From Flavobacterium enshiense DK69 (GTDB lineage Bacteria > Bacteroidota > Bacteroidia > Flavobacteriales > Flavobacteriaceae), in NCBI RefSeq assembly GCF_000498495.1, contig NZ_AVCS01000004.1, positions 62,001-126,000 of the forward strand: DNA of 64,000 bases, written 5' to 3'. Positions within the stretch are counted from its first letter, which is position 1. Every line of letters begins with the position of its first letter. Under the pieces are notes generated by a model, which made no database searches, was not told where the DNA came from, and saw nothing but the letters and a program-made list of their open reading frames with translations. The translations under genes were made by a program, and so were the position numbers. Shown piece by piece: positions 16,469 through 26,075 of the stretch.

Positions 16469-17704
16469 TTATATCAATTTTCCTTCTATGATAACCTGTT
16501 CAATCAGATTGGTTCCAAACGCATACGGCAGCTGATAATAGGAGGTAAGCGGTTTGGTGATTATAATACTAGCAGATTTTCCTTTGGTAATACTTCCATG
16601 TGTTTCGGAAATTCCCATGGCATAGGCGCCATTTATAGTTGCTGCATTAATTGCTTCTTCTGGAGTCATTTTCATTTTAATGCAAGCTGTTGCTACCACA
16701 AAATTCATATTTCCTGAAGGAGTTGTTCCCGGATTGAAATCGGACGCCAATGCTAATGGTAGTCCAGCCGAAATCATTCTTCTTGCCGGAGTATAAGGAA
16801 TACTTATAAAGTAAGAACAGCTTGGTAAGGCAACCGGCATGGTTTTGCTGTCTTTTAAAGCTATGATATCGTCGTCGGTTACAATTTCCAAATGATCGAC
16901 CGATAAAGCATCATGTTTTACGCAGGCTTTAATTCCGTCGATTGCTGTAAACTGATTTACATGGATTTTTGCTCTTAGTCCAAATTGTTTTCCGGCTTCC
17001 ATAATCCGTTCGGTTTCTTCTATTGAGAAATAGCCTGTCTCCAGGAAAGCATCGATATAATCGGCTAAACTTTCTTTTGCAATTTTTGGAAGCATTTCGT
17101 TGATAATCAAATTAATGTAAGCTGAGTGATTTTCTTTGTATTCCATCGGAAAAGCATGTGCTCCAAGAAAAGTAGACTTGATTTTTATCGGATAGTTTTC
17201 TGAAAGCCTTTTGATAACCCTAAGCATTTTCAATTCTCCTTCAACTGTTAAACCGTAACCGGATTTAATCTCCACGGCGCCGGTTCCCTGTTGCATGACT
17301 TCTTCCAGGCGTAATTTCGACTGGTTGTAAATTTCGTCTTCTGAAGTAGCATTAAGTTTCTTAGCTGAGTTTAAAATCCCTCCACCGCGATTGGCAATTT
17401 CTTCATAACTCAATCCGTTAATGCGGTCGACAAATTCCTGTACGCGATTACCAGCGTAAACAATATGAGTATGACTGTCAACCCATGTCGGTAACACTGC
17501 TTTCCCGGTAGCGTCGATAGTTTTGTCAAAATTACCGTCTGGACAGTTGCGCATCGTTCCGAAATCGGCAATCAGGTTGTTTTCAATTAGTAAAAAAGCA
17601 TTTTCAATTTTTGGCAAAACCGCCATTTCGGCACCAGAAACTTTGTTGATATTGCTTTCCCGAACCTGTAATAGTTCTTTTATATTTTTGATCAATATTT
17701 TCAT
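16469..17704 (-). CDS. hutI: Imidazolonepropionase
   Basis: Hydrolyses 4-imidazolone-5-propanoate to N-formimidoyl-L-glutamate in histidine catabolism; its product is the substrate of the enzyme encoded by hutG nearby. The 411-residue amidohydrolase matches the usual length. Metal and active-site motifs: VDSHTHIVYAGNR (His-x-His, near residue 78), EIKSGYGLT, KIHVNQF, SVDHLEIV and LALASDFNPGT. No signal peptide. It is not directly adjacent to hutG: an opposite-strand coiled-coil gene lies between, so the two are separate transcripts. Confidence 0.95.
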   Translation of the reverse strand: MKILIKNIKELLQVRESNINKVSGAEMAVLPKIENAFLLIENNLIADFGTMRNCPDGNFDKTIDATGKAVLPTWVDSHTHIVYAGNRVQEFVDRINGLSYEEIANRGGGILNSAKKLNATSEDEIYNQSKLRLEEVMQQGTGAVEIKSGYGLTVEGELKMLRVIKRLSENYPIKIKSTFLGAHAFPMEYKENHSAYINLIINEMLPKIAKESLADYIDAFLETGYFSIEETERIMEAGKQFGLRAKIHVNQFTAIDGIKACVKHDALSVDHLEIVTDDDIIALKDSKTMPVALPSCSYFISIPYTPARRMISAGLPLALASDFNPGTTPSGNMNFVVATACIKMKMTPEEAINAATINGAYAMGISETHGSITKGKSASIIITKPLTSYYQLPYAFGTNLIEQVIIEGKLI

Positions 17705-17853
17705 GAATATTTTTTTTGTAAAAATAAGGATTAAAGTAAGTTATTTCATTTGTCTTTTAGATTGAAAAAATATTGGTATTTCAATTTCAACGATATTATT
17801 GGTTCTTTTGTGTATAAAAAATCGCAATTAACTGACAATCAATGATTAGTATA

Positions 17854-17861
17854 TAATTTTG
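17854..17861 (+). promoter_or_regulatory. Probable -7 element of DUF937-OmpA gene
   Basis: TAATTTTG fits TAnnTTTG, 36 bases before the ATG at 17897. No clear -33 partner. Confidence 0.4.
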
Positions 17862-17896
17862 TGGTGCTATTTATAGAAAATATTAAATAAAAAAAT

Positions 17897-19132
17897 ATGA
17901 CATCAAATTTATTAAATCAGTTAAAAGAGTATGTTACACCGGATGTAATATCTCAAGCGAGTGGAATTCTTGGAGAATCAGAAGGCGGAGTATCGAAATC
18001 GGTATCTGTGGCTCTTCCGACTTTATTAAGTGGATTTGTGAACAAATCGAATGATTCTGGTTTCATGAACGGTATCATGAATTTGGTTACAGAAACTAAA
18101 AGTTCAGGTAATGTTTTGCTAAACTTACCTCCAATACTTTCTGGCGGAAAAGCGAGTGAAATTGGCTCTAAATTGCTTAGTTTGCTTTTTGATGGAAAAC
18201 AATCCTCAATAACCGATTTAATTGCAAACTCCGGAGGAATAAAGAGTTCTTCTGCTGGTTCTCTTTTGACTATGCTCGGACCACTGATTTTGGGATATTT
18301 TGGTAAGTCCGGGATGTCTTCATCAGATGTAACAAATTTATTGTCATCAGAAAGAAATAATATTTTATCGGTTGCCCCTGCCGGGTTGGGTTCGCTACTA
18401 GGTTTTGCAGGCAATTACAGGGAAGATGTCAGCGATACTGTCCGACCGGTTAAAGACGATGATAGAGGAGGTGGATTTCCAAAATGGTTATTGGCGCTGC
18501 TTCTTATAGGAGGCGGAATCGTATTGTTGTATTTGCTTACAAAAGGATGTAATAAAGAAAAAACGGAAGAAAAAATGGAAGAAGTAACTGATTCCGTAAA
18601 AGTTAATATGGACTCTTTAGGTGAAGATATAAAAGATGCAGCAACTGAAGTGAAAGATGCAGCAGTTTCTTTGGGAGAATTCCTGAAAATTAAACTTCAA
18701 AATGGTGTTGAACTCAATGCACCGGAATTAGGTATCGAAAACCAATTGGTTAAATGGATAGAAGATAAAACTAAAGTGGTAGACAAAACTACTTGGTTCA
18801 ACTTCGACAGATTGTTGTTTGATACTGGAAAATCTACTTTACGTCCTGAATCTCAGGAGCAACTTAAAAATATAGCTGAAATTCTAAAAGCCTATCCGAC
18901 GGTGGAAATAAAACTGGGAGGATATACCGATAATGTTGGCGATCCGGCTCTTAATTTGAAATTATCTGATGAGAGAGCCAAATCAGTAATGGCTGAACTT
19001 GTCAAATTAGGTGTTCCGGCATCCAGAATGACTGCTGAGGGTTATGGAGAACAGCATCCTGTAGCTTCCAACGATACTGAAGAAGGAAGAGCACAAAACC
19101 GACGTATCTCCATTCGGGTAACAAAAAAATAA
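17897..19132 (+). CDS. DUF937-OmpA fusion protein
   Basis: A 411-residue protein with three parts. Residues about 1-165 form a Ser/Gly/Leu-rich helical DUF937 (YidB-like) domain without signal peptide (LLNQLKEYVTPDVISQASG, ALPTLLSGFVN). A transmembrane helix follows at about 194-215 (WLLALLLIGGGIVLLYLL), then a polar linker (to about 300), and a C-terminal OmpA-like peptidoglycan-binding domain from about 310 (FDTGKSTLRPESQEQLKNIA, GGYTDNVGDPALNLKLSDER, AQNRRISIRV). The topology would put DUF937 in the cytoplasm and OmpA in the periplasm, gripping peptidoglycan. The job is unknown, possibly cell envelope anchoring. It is monocistronic with a downstream terminator. Confidence 0.88.
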   Translation: MTSNLLNQLKEYVTPDVISQASGILGESEGGVSKSVSVALPTLLSGFVNKSNDSGFMNGIMNLVTETKSSGNVLLNLPPILSGGKASEIGSKLLSLLFDGKQSSITDLIANSGGIKSSSAGSLLTMLGPLILGYFGKSGMSSSDVTNLLSSERNNILSVAPAGLGSLLGFAGNYREDVSDTVRPVKDDDRGGGFPKWLLALLLIGGGIVLLYLLTKGCNKEKTEEKMEEVTDSVKVNMDSLGEDIKDAATEVKDAAVSLGEFLKIKLQNGVELNAPELGIENQLVKWIEDKTKVVDKTTWFNFDRLLFDTGKSTLRPESQEQLKNIAEILKAYPTVEIKLGGYTDNVGDPALNLKLSDERAKSVMAELVKLGVPASRMTAEGYGEQHPVASNDTEEGRAQNRRISIRVTKK

Positions 19133-19157
19133 ATTAACTAAATATATATAATAGATT

Positions 19158-19194
19158 AAAAGGTTGTCAGGAAATACTTGACAGCCTTTTTATT
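19158..19194 (+). terminator. Terminator of DUF937-OmpA gene
   Basis: AAGGTTGTCA and TGACAGCCTT pair over 10 bp with one wobble, followed by TTTTTATTT. Confidence 0.85.
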
Positions 19195-19239
19195 TGAAAA
19201 AATAATGTAATTTAGAAGTAAATTAAAAGATTTCATTAC

Positions 19240-20322
19240 GTGCGAAAAATTAAATACAAAAAAGGGCGCAAAACACAACCCAATTTTTACGAATATACAG
19301 GTGTTCACAGAACACATCCTGTGGAAATGCAGTTGTTTGTTTATGATGAAAATCGCTATGAAGAATACCAGAAAGTACAGTTAAAGAAGGTAGACGATGA
19401 GCTTAAAGATAAACGTCAGGTAAATGATGTTAAGTGGTTAAATATACACGGTTTGCATGATTTAGAACTGATAAAAAATGTTGGTAATCTCCTGCAGGTG
19501 GAACCCTATATAATCGGTGATATTCTGAACACCACGCGTCGTACAAAAATGGAAGAACTTAATGATACCTTGTTCTTCAGTATTAAATCGATTTTGCCGG
19601 AAGAAGACTTATACAGTGTCCGTGTAGAACAAATCAGTTTTATCCTTAAGGAAAATCTTTTGGTTTCTTTTCAGGAAAAAAAGAGTGACTTTTTTACACA
19701 TATCCGCGAGCGTATCAGAACCAATTCCGGAATAGTATGCAAAAAGAAAAACGATTACCTTTTGTATCTATTATTGGATGCAGTCATGGAAAACTTCTAT
19801 ATCACCATTGAAAATTATGAAGACCGTATTGAAGCGCTGATGGTTGAATCTAAAACAAATCATCGTCAGGATGTTTTGATACGAATAGAAAATAACCGTG
19901 AGAATCTTAATTTCCTGAAAAGGTCTATTGTTCCGCTAAGGGATGCCTTGTTTAGCCTGAAAAGTTTTAAGGACGATACGGATTATGACGGAATTGAAGT
20001 AGCTAATTATACCTTTTTCGCGCGTTTGCATCAAAAATGTCTCGAGCTTCTCGAACAGATTGATTACGATTTGAATTCGTTGGACAGTGCTTCTCATTTT
20101 CATTTTTCGGCGCAGAGCCAGCGAATGAATGAGATCATGAAAACACTGACCGTGGTTTCGGTGGTGTTCATACCATTAACCTTCATTGTTGGGGTATACG
20201 GAATGAATTTCGATTACATGCCTGAGTTGCGCTGGCAAAACGGCTATTTTTTAGTGTTATTTTTCATGTTGTTGATTGTTGTAGGGATGGTGTTTTATTT
20301 CAAGAAGAAAAGATGGTTTTAA
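19240..20322 (+). CDS. corA: CorA-type magnesium/cobalt transporter
   Basis: Inner-membrane divalent cation channel of 360 residues. A large cytoplasmic N-terminal domain is followed by two C-terminal transmembrane helices (about 298-316 and 332-350) with the diagnostic pore signature YGMNF between them and the acidic-aromatic loop DYMPELRW. A basic tail (KKKRWF) ends it. The start is a GTG at 19240 ([11 protein letters not shown]); no better ATG lies nearby. It converges on fumC, and the two stop codons overlap within TTTAAA, leaving no room for a terminator. Confidence 0.93.
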   Translation: MRKIKYKKGRKTQPNFYEYTGVHRTHPVEMQLFVYDENRYEEYQKVQLKKVDDELKDKRQVNDVKWLNIHGLHDLELIKNVGNLLQVEPYIIGDILNTTRRTKMEELNDTLFFSIKSILPEEDLYSVRVEQISFILKENLLVSFQEKKSDFFTHIRERIRTNSGIVCKKKNDYLLYLLLDAVMENFYITIENYEDRIEALMVESKTNHRQDVLIRIENNRENLNFLKRSIVPLRDALFSLKSFKDDTDYDGIEVANYTFFARLHQKCLELLEQIDYDLNSLDSASHFHFSAQSQRMNEIMKTLTVVSVVFIPLTFIVGVYGMNFDYMPELRWQNGYFLVLFFMLLIVVGMVFYFKKKRWF

Positions 20323-21701
20323 ACCATATCCTCCGGTTTTACCCATTCGTCAAAATCTTCAGCAGAAACATAGCCTAAGCGAGCAGCTTCTTCTTTTAGG
20401 GTTGTACCGTTTTTATGAGCTGTTTGGGCAATTTCCGCAGCTTTGTAATAGCCTATTTTTGTATTTAAAGCGGTAACCAACATTAGTGAGTTGTCAACCA
20501 GTTCTTTGATTCTTGCATAATTCGGTTCGATACCAACGGCACAATGCTCGTTAAATGAAACGCATGCGTCTCCAAGTAATCTGGCCGATTCCAAAAAATT
20601 GGCAGCTATTAATGGCTTGAAAACATTAAGTTCATAATGGCCTTGGGTCGCACCAATTGTAATGGCAACGTCATTTCCCATAACCTGAGCACAAACCATC
20701 GTTAAAGCTTCGCATTGCGTCGGATTTACTTTTCCTGGCATGATGGAAGATCCCGGTTCATTTTCAGGAATATGAATTTCTCCGATTCCGGAACGTGGAC
20801 CCGAAGCCATCATTCGAATGTCATTGGCGATTTTGTTTAATGAAACCGCAAGCTGTTTTAGGGCTCCGTGTGTTTCTACCATGGCATCATGTGCGGCGAG
20901 TGCTTCAAACTTGTTTTCGGCAGTTTTTAGAGGTAATCCCGAGAATTTTGAAATGTATTCGGCGACTTTTACATCGTAATTTTCAGGAGCGTTTAAGCCG
21001 GTTCCGACAGCAGTTCCGCCCAAAGCCAATTCGGATAGATGGGAAAGTGTGTTTTTTAGCGCTTTTAATCCGTGATTTAATTGAGATACATAACCTGAAA
21101 GTTCCTGTCCAAGGGTTAGGGGGGTAGCGTCCATTAAATGTGTTCGGCCAATTTTGACAACATTTATAAATTCTTCCGATTTGGATTTTAGCGTATCACG
21201 TAACTGTTCTATTCCTGGTATAGTGGTTTCAACGATAACTTTATAGGCAGCAATATGCATCGCCGTTGGGAAAGTATCGTTAGAGGATTGTGATTTGTTT
21301 ACATCGTCATTGGCTTTGATAAAAGATTCTTTGCCGATTTTTTTACCAGACAAAACCTGAGCCCTGTTGGCAATGACTTCATTTACGTTCATGTTGCTTT
21401 GTGTACCTGAACCGGTTTGCCAAATCACTAGAGGAAAATTATCGTTGAGTTTGCCGGACAGAATTTCATCGCATACTTGAGCAATAGCATCGCGCTTTTC
21501 GATAGGCAAGACGCCTAAATCACAATTAGTGTAAGCTGCCGCTTTTTTGAGGTAGGCGAAAGCCTCAATAATTTCTTTTGGCATGGAAGCTGGTTTACCA
21601 ATTTTAAAATTATTTCTTGATCGTTCGGTTTGTGCACCCCAGTATTTCTCTGAAGGAACGCGTACCTCACCCATAGTGTCTTTTTCTATTCGGAAGTCCA
21701 T
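20319..21701 (-). CDS. fumC: Class II fumarate hydratase
   Basis: Interconverts fumarate and malate in the TCA cycle; cytoplasmic, 460 residues as usual for FumC. Motifs: [17 protein letters not shown] at the N-terminus, [43 protein letters not shown] and the catalytic loop [15 protein letters not shown]. No signal peptide, in contrast to its aspartase relative at 2.7 kb; it could use fumarate from that pathway only after uptake. Its 3' end overlaps the corA 3' end by 4 bases in convergent orientation. Confidence 0.96.
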   Translation of the reverse strand: MDFRIEKDTMGEVRVPSEKYWGAQTERSRNNFKIGKPASMPKEIIEAFAYLKKAAAYTNCDLGVLPIEKRDAIAQVCDEILSGKLNDNFPLVIWQTGSGTQSNMNVNEVIANRAQVLSGKKIGKESFIKANDDVNKSQSSNDTFPTAMHIAAYKVIVETTIPGIEQLRDTLKSKSEEFINVVKIGRTHLMDATPLTLGQELSGYVSQLNHGLKALKNTLSHLSELALGGTAVGTGLNAPENYDVKVAEYISKFSGLPLKTAENKFEALAAHDAMVETHGALKQLAVSLNKIANDIRMMASGPRSGIGEIHIPENEPGSSIMPGKVNPTQCEALTMVCAQVMGNDVAITIGATQGHYELNVFKPLIAANFLESARLLGDACVSFNEHCAVGIEPNYARIKELVDNSLMLVTALNTKIGYYKAAEIAQTAHKNGTTLKEEAARLGYVSAEDFDEWVKPEDMV

Positions 21702-21778
21702 GATATGTAAATTTTTACCTAAATTTAGTGAATATCAATCGTTTAATAAGTATTGTTAAAATAAATTTAAGAGAAGTA

Positions 21779-21809
21779 TTGTCCAGCCTTAATTTTACAC
21801 GTATATTTG
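21779..21809 (+). promoter_or_regulatory. Promoter of 53-residue membrane protein gene
   Basis: TTG at 21779-21781, 20-base spacer, then TATATTTG at 21802-21809: a full match to the Bacteroidota -33/-7 promoter. Predicted initiation near 21816 supports the downstream ATG at 21837. Confidence 0.65.
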
Positions 21810-21836
21810 ACGCGAATTCATAAAATTCCGGAAAAC

Positions 21837-21998
21837 ATGTTTGAATTTAAACAGTATTTAGGCTTTTTACTTTTCTTAGGAATCTTTTTGACAGGATTTT
21901 GGCTTATGCTATTCTTAGTAAACTTCGTGTTTTACTGGGTAGGAGGAGCAATTTTCGAGCAAATTAAAGAGAAGAGAAATAAAAAGCGTGATGAATAA
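21837..21998 (+). CDS. Small membrane protein, 53 residues
   Basis: A short protein made of a polar N-terminus (MFEFKQY), one or two tightly packed hydrophobic helices (LGFLLFLGIFLTGFWLMLFLVNFVFYW) and a basic C-terminus (KEKRNKKRDE). The ATG at 21837 is chosen because a TTG start at 21807 would lie inside the promoter's -7 element. A bidirectional terminator follows. I do not recognise a family; a membrane location is the only supported inference. Its clean promoter-gene-terminator layout argues for a real gene. Confidence 0.65.
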   Translation: MFEFKQYLGFLLFLGIFLTGFWLMLFLVNFVFYWVGGAIFEQIKEKRNKKRDE

Positions 21999-22026
21999 AT
22001 TAGAAAACTAATTATTCTTACAATAA

Positions 22027-22055
22027 AAAAGTCCCGATTTATCGGGACTTTTTTT
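22027..22055. terminator. Bidirectional terminator
   Basis: AAGTCCCGAT and ATCGGGACTT pair over 10 bp with A and T runs on either side, between the small membrane protein gene and the convergent TonB-type receptor gene. Confidence 0.9.
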
Positions 22056-22058
22056 ATT

Positions 22059-24614
22059 TTAACCTCCAATGAAGTCTTCGCCTTCACCAGCGTTTTTAGG
22101 CTGTCTGTCTTTATCTGTTTTCTTTTTATTGAAACGATAAGTGAACGACAAGTTGATTTGTCTTTCACGACCCTGCATTTCTGTATGTGTTATTGCAGAT
22201 GGTAAATTACTGTCGAAAATTCTTTTTCTTGAATTAAAAAGGTCATTTACGTTTAGAGTAACAGTTCCTTTGTCTTTTAATACATCTTTACTGAATGCTA
22301 AGTTTGCAGATGCAACACCTAAACTTTTTCCCTGTGCATTTTCCTGTGGCGCATTGTAAGTCACATTGGTTTGCCATTCAATAGCATATGGTAATGTAAC
22401 TCTTGAAGTGACACGAGTAAACCAGGTAAATGCAATGTTGTTGAAATCCTGTACTACAGTTTCTCCCAAATAATTTACATAAGTGTAATCTCCTTGTGTT
22501 TCATTTCTGAAGAAGTTGAAATTTCCGTTTAATTTCCACCATTTGTACGGAGTGTAGTTTAGTGTAAATTCAAAACCACCTCTGTATTCTGTTGCCAGGT
22601 TAATAGGAGTAGTTTCGATTACAGGGATTCTGATGTCCGGACCACCTATAACAATAATTTCTCCGGTATTAGGGTCAACTATATCCGTTCCGTCAACAAC
22701 GGTAACAGCATATTTTCCTGATTCTCTTTGAACGAACTGAAATGAGTTTTCAGTATGATTTAAATAAACAGAAGTAGTAAGTGTCAATTTATCCCATTGT
22801 TTCATGTATCCAATATCAAAAGCATTCGTCATGGAAGGATCCAGATCCGGATTTCCTTTAAAATAGGCTATGTCGCTGGAATAACTTGAGAACGGATTTA
22901 TAAGACGGCCTCTCGGACGGTTGATTCTTTTGCTGTAGTTTACGCTGACACTGCTTTTTCCTCCTAATTCATATGTTAAAAACAAGCTTGGGAAAAGATT
23001 GTTGTATTTTTTGTTATTGAATTCGTTTGTTGTCAGTAAATTGATATCAATATTTGAATCTTCAAAACGAAGACCTGCCAAATAACTGAATTTTCCTATT
23101 TTCCTTCCGTACTGAGAATAAACAGCGTTTATCTTTTCCTTATAATTCAGTTTGTTTGTTAAATCTTCATTGACGATTCCTGAACCTGGTCCCACAGCAG
23201 GGTCAATATCTTCTTCTACTTTATAATCGGTTAACATATCGGAAAAATCCCCTTTGTATCCGGCTTCAAATTGCCCTTTGCCAATAGGTAAAACATAATC
23301 CGTTTGCGCAAGGGTTCGATTTTGCTTCTGAAAGTTTATAGTTCCGGTTATTTCGGGAGCAGCTGAGCTTCCTACAATAGTTTCTTTAATAATGGAAATA
23401 TCGTTGTCATGATTTCCGGAAACCGAAAAGTCAGCCGTTAATTTATGCCCTTCTTTTTTAAAGTTTTTGGTAATGTTGGAAGAGAAGTTAAGGTTGTCAT
23501 TTTCATTAGTTTGATCATTATAACGATTTCTGATGTACATTAACTCACGATTTGCATCATAATTATAATAATTTACATCTTCTGGATTTCCTCCTTCATT
23601 TTTTGAAAACCCTACAGAGTTTGTCCAGCTTAAGGATTTTGTTAAATACCATTCCAAACCAAAATTGTTGTTCTTTCCTCTCCGCTCTCTGTCATTCTCT
23701 CTTGTTTCCTCGATGTATGTTGGTGATCCGGGTGAAGGGGTGGTGTATTCAGAGTTTCTTAGGTAGTTACCCGGGCTTGTACTGTTATTGTAACCAAGAT
23801 TGGTAAAGAAATTGAAATTCTCACCTCTGAAATTAAAATTACCTGTCAGGTTATAGTTTTCAGGATAGCCCACCGTACCGGTAACACTACCATTAATTCC
23901 TTGGTTTTTTCCTTTTTTAAGAACAATGTTTACTATACCGGCACCACCTTCAGCTTCATAGCGGGATGAAGGGTTAGTGATTACTTCAACTTTTTCGATG
24001 GCATCTGCCGGAAGTTGCTTTAAGGCTTGCGCTACGTTTACACCAATCATTCCTGACGGTTTTCCGTCGATTAGTATTTTTACGTTTTCATTACCTCGTA
24101 AGCTTACATTTCCGTCAACATCTACCGAAACGGAAGGAACATTATCCAAAACATCACTGGCTGTACCGCCTTTTACGGTCATGTCTTTGCCAACATTGTA
24201 TACCTTTTTGTCTAATTTGATTTCAACTGCAGCTTTTTCGGCAACGATAACAACTTCATCCAATTGCTTGGAATCTTCCACAACGGCAATTACACCAAGA
24301 TTTGTATTGGAATCGATGGCTTTGTCTTTAAACTCTACTGTCTTAAAACCTAAAAATTCAATTTTGATATAGTAAACACCTGCAGGAACTTCAAATGAAA
24401 ATTCTCCTTTTGCATCGGTCATACCACCTGATACCGCCGAAGGATTTTTTGTGTTTTGAGCATAGACGCTCGCATATTCCAAAGGCTGATTTGTAGATTT
24501 TTCAATTACTTTTCCCGTTACTTTCACTTTTTGAGCTTGTGGTTTTTGCTGTGAAAATGAAAATAACGAGGTAATCAGTACTAAAAAAGTTACTAAAGAT
24601 TTGATATTTTTCAT
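22059..24614 (-). CDS. TonB-dependent receptor-like barrel protein
   Basis: Predicted outer-membrane protein of 851 residues: signal peptide (to about residue 22), a carboxypeptidase-regulatory-like beta domain (about 28-110; VTGKVIEKSTNQPLEYASV), a TonB plug domain (about 115-230; GGTASDVLDNVPSVSVDVDG, SLRGNENVKILIDG, IEKVEVITNPSSRYEAEG) and a long C-terminal barrel of the OMP_b-brl_3 type. It ends in an acidic-glycine tail, EGEDFIGG, and not in an aromatic residue. Substrate is unknown; no SusD partner or peptidase lies beside it, so it is not a classical polysaccharide utilisation pair. A -7 element is found 33 bases upstream, so it is transcribed separately from the arsC-like gene. Confidence 0.9.
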   Translation of the reverse strand: MKNIKSLVTFLVLITSLFSFSQQKPQAQKVKVTGKVIEKSTNQPLEYASVYAQNTKNPSAVSGGMTDAKGEFSFEVPAGVYYIKIEFLGFKTVEFKDKAIDSNTNLGVIAVVEDSKQLDEVVIVAEKAAVEIKLDKKVYNVGKDMTVKGGTASDVLDNVPSVSVDVDGNVSLRGNENVKILIDGKPSGMIGVNVAQALKQLPADAIEKVEVITNPSSRYEAEGGAGIVNIVLKKGKNQGINGSVTGTVGYPENYNLTGNFNFRGENFNFFTNLGYNNSTSPGNYLRNSEYTTPSPGSPTYIEETRENDRERRGKNNNFGLEWYLTKSLSWTNSVGFSKNEGGNPEDVNYYNYDANRELMYIRNRYNDQTNENDNLNFSSNITKNFKKEGHKLTADFSVSGNHDNDISIIKETIVGSSAAPEITGTINFQKQNRTLAQTDYVLPIGKGQFEAGYKGDFSDMLTDYKVEEDIDPAVGPGSGIVNEDLTNKLNYKEKINAVYSQYGRKIGKFSYLAGLRFEDSNIDINLLTTNEFNNKKYNNLFPSLFLTYELGGKSSVSVNYSKRINRPRGRLINPFSSYSSDIAYFKGNPDLDPSMTNAFDIGYMKQWDKLTLTTSVYLNHTENSFQFVQRESGKYAVTVVDGTDIVDPNTGEIIVIGGPDIRIPVIETTPINLATEYRGGFEFTLNYTPYKWWKLNGNFNFFRNETQGDYTYVNYLGETVVQDFNNIAFTWFTRVTSRVTLPYAIEWQTNVTYNAPQENAQGKSLGVASANLAFSKDVLKDKGTVTLNVNDLFNSRKRIFDSNLPSAITHTEMQGRERQINLSFTYRFNKKKTDKDRQPKNAGEGEDFIGG

Positions 24615-24647
24615 GTATAATTTGGTTTGATTTGCTTCCTAAGACTG

Positions 24648-24655
24648 CAAAAATA
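24648..24655 (-). promoter_or_regulatory. Probable -7 element of receptor gene
   Basis: TATTTTTG on the minus strand, 33 bases before the receptor start. A TTG 24 bases further upstream is slightly too far for the ideal -33 position. Confidence 0.45.
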
Positions 24656-24711
24656 TCCTTTGGTTTATGCATGAATTCCCAAATCTTTGTTAAAACGAAG
24701 ATTGAATAATT

Positions 24712-25053
24712 CTAAATAATCTCCAGAATCCTTTCAGTAGGTCTTCCAATTACCGCCTTATTACCATTGATAATTATAGGTCTTTCGATTAAAACCGGAT
24801 TGTCAGCCATAACTTTAATCAGTTCTTCATCAGAAAGGTTTTGGTCTTTATATGATTCTTTCCAAAGCGCTTCTTTTGTTCTGACTAATTCAATCGGTTT
24901 ACAATTTAATTTTTGAAGTATTCCAGTCAGTTCTTCTAATGAAATTTTTTCATCAAGATATTTAACGGTGTTAAACTCGATGCCATTATCTTCCAATAAG
25001 CAAACTCCTTCTCTGGATTTACTACATCTTGGGTTATGATAGATTGTAATCAT
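24712..25053 (-). CDS. arsC: ArsC/Spx-family reductase
   Basis: Thioredoxin-fold protein of 113 residues of the ArsC family (glutaredoxin-dependent arsenate reductases and relatives). It has the N-terminal active site YHNPRCSKSREG with the reactive Cys, a helical insert, and the cis-Pro region IERPIIINGNKAVIGRP. Both the Cys and the C-terminal Arg triad expected for arsenate binding appear present. There is no arsenite efflux gene nearby, so arsenic resistance is not supported by context and another thiol role is possible. It is divergent from the CPBP protease gene, with 108 bases between starts. Confidence 0.82.
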   Translation of the reverse strand: MITIYHNPRCSKSREGVCLLEDNGIEFNTVKYLDEKISLEELTGILQKLNCKPIELVRTKEALWKESYKDQNLSDEELIKVMADNPVLIERPIIINGNKAVIGRPTERILEII

Positions 25054-25160
25054 GGTTTTTATATTTTCGGCAAAAGTACTCGATAAAATTTAAAAAATGA
25101 AGTATATTGCGGTGTAACAAAAATTCTCCAAAGCCTACCTATTTTTTTAAAAGCGTACCT

Positions 25161-26075
25161 ATGTTTATTGAACAAATAAAGAACAAAGATTTTAATTTTA
25201 TACTTTATCTGCCTGTTTTACTTGGATTTACAGGATTAATGTTAGCTAATTATCTGATGACTCAGGATGTGAGTACTGATGCGCTTATGGATCAGATGAT
25301 TGAAAACTGGGGCAGCAATCTCACGTTTGTTTTTGTAATTATACCATTATCGTTAATGTGCTTCGGATTATTGTTTTGGGTTAAATTTATCCACAGGCAA
25401 AGTATCAGGAGTCTGACAACAGCAAGAAAGAAAGTAGATTGGAGCAGGATTTTTTTCTCTTTCGGGTTATGGGCTGCAGTTTCCGCATTACTGACGTTAC
25501 TTTCCTATTTATCGTCGCCTGAGAATTTTGTGTTTAATTTTGAACCAATACCTTTTTTTACTTTTTTGATTCTGGCTGTAATTTTGATTCCGTTGCAGAC
25601 CAGTTTTGAAGAGTACCTGTTTCGCGGCTATCTAATGCAGGGTTTGGGTGTAATAACTAACAGCAGATTGATTCCTTTTTTAGTTTCGTCGATTTTGTTC
25701 GGATTAATGCATATTGCCAATCCGGAAGTCGGAAAATTGGGTCTTGTTATCATGATTTACTACATAGGAACCGGTTTTTTCCTGGGAATTGTAACTTTAA
25801 TGGATGACGGATTGGAGCTTGCTTTGGGCTTTCATGCAGCCAATAACTTAGTTGGGGCTCTTTTGGTTACGGCGGACTGGACGGCTTTTCAGACGAATTC
25901 GATTTTAAAAGACATTTCAGAACCTACAGCCGGATTTGATATTATGATTCCGGTTTTTATAATTTTTCCAATGTTATTGTATATTTTTTCAAAAAGATAC
26001 GGATGGAGGGACTGGAAGGGGAAATTAACCGGGAAGTTGGTTCAGCAATCCGACTTTGAAACAAAAGAAATATAA
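25161..26075 (+). CDS. CPBP-family intramembrane protease
   Basis: Polytopic membrane protein of 304 residues with about eight hydrophobic segments. The CPBP (Abi/Rce1-like) motifs are visible: EEYLFRGYL in the first conserved helix, FGLMHIAN in the second and GFHAANN in the third, giving Glu-Glu-x3-Arg and the two His expected for the active site. Start placed at ATG 25161 (MFIEQIKN); the TTG at 25107 would add a polar segment without support. Substrate is unknown. Its stop overlaps the start of menE (TAATG), so the two are translationally coupled. Confidence 0.87.
   Translation: MFIEQIKNKDFNFILYLPVLLGFTGLMLANYLMTQDVSTDALMDQMIENWGSNLTFVFVIIPLSLMCFGLLFWVKFIHRQSIRSLTTARKKVDWSRIFFSFGLWAAVSALLTLLSYLSSPENFVFNFEPIPFFTFLILAVILIPLQTSFEEYLFRGYLMQGLGVITNSRLIPFLVSSILFGLMHIANPEVGKLGLVIMIYYIGTGFFLGIVTLMDDGLELALGFHAANNLVGALLVTADWTAFQTNSILKDISEPTAGFDIMIPVFIIFPMLLYIFSKRYGWRDWKGKLTGKLVQQSDFETKEI

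Noticed and set aside
17953-18414. 153-codon frame antisense to the DUF937-OmpA gene
   Set aside because: It overlaps the DUF937 coding region fully, and the Ser/Pro-rich product reflects the Gly/Ser-rich codons of the sense strand.
22059-24614. Polysaccharide utilisation locus around the TonB-type receptor
   Set aside because: No SusD-like partner, glycoside hydrolase or sensor gene is adjacent, so the receptor is treated as a lone barrel protein.
24712-25053. Arsenic resistance locus
   Set aside because: Only the ArsC-like gene is present; no ArsR regulator or arsenite efflux gene lies nearby.
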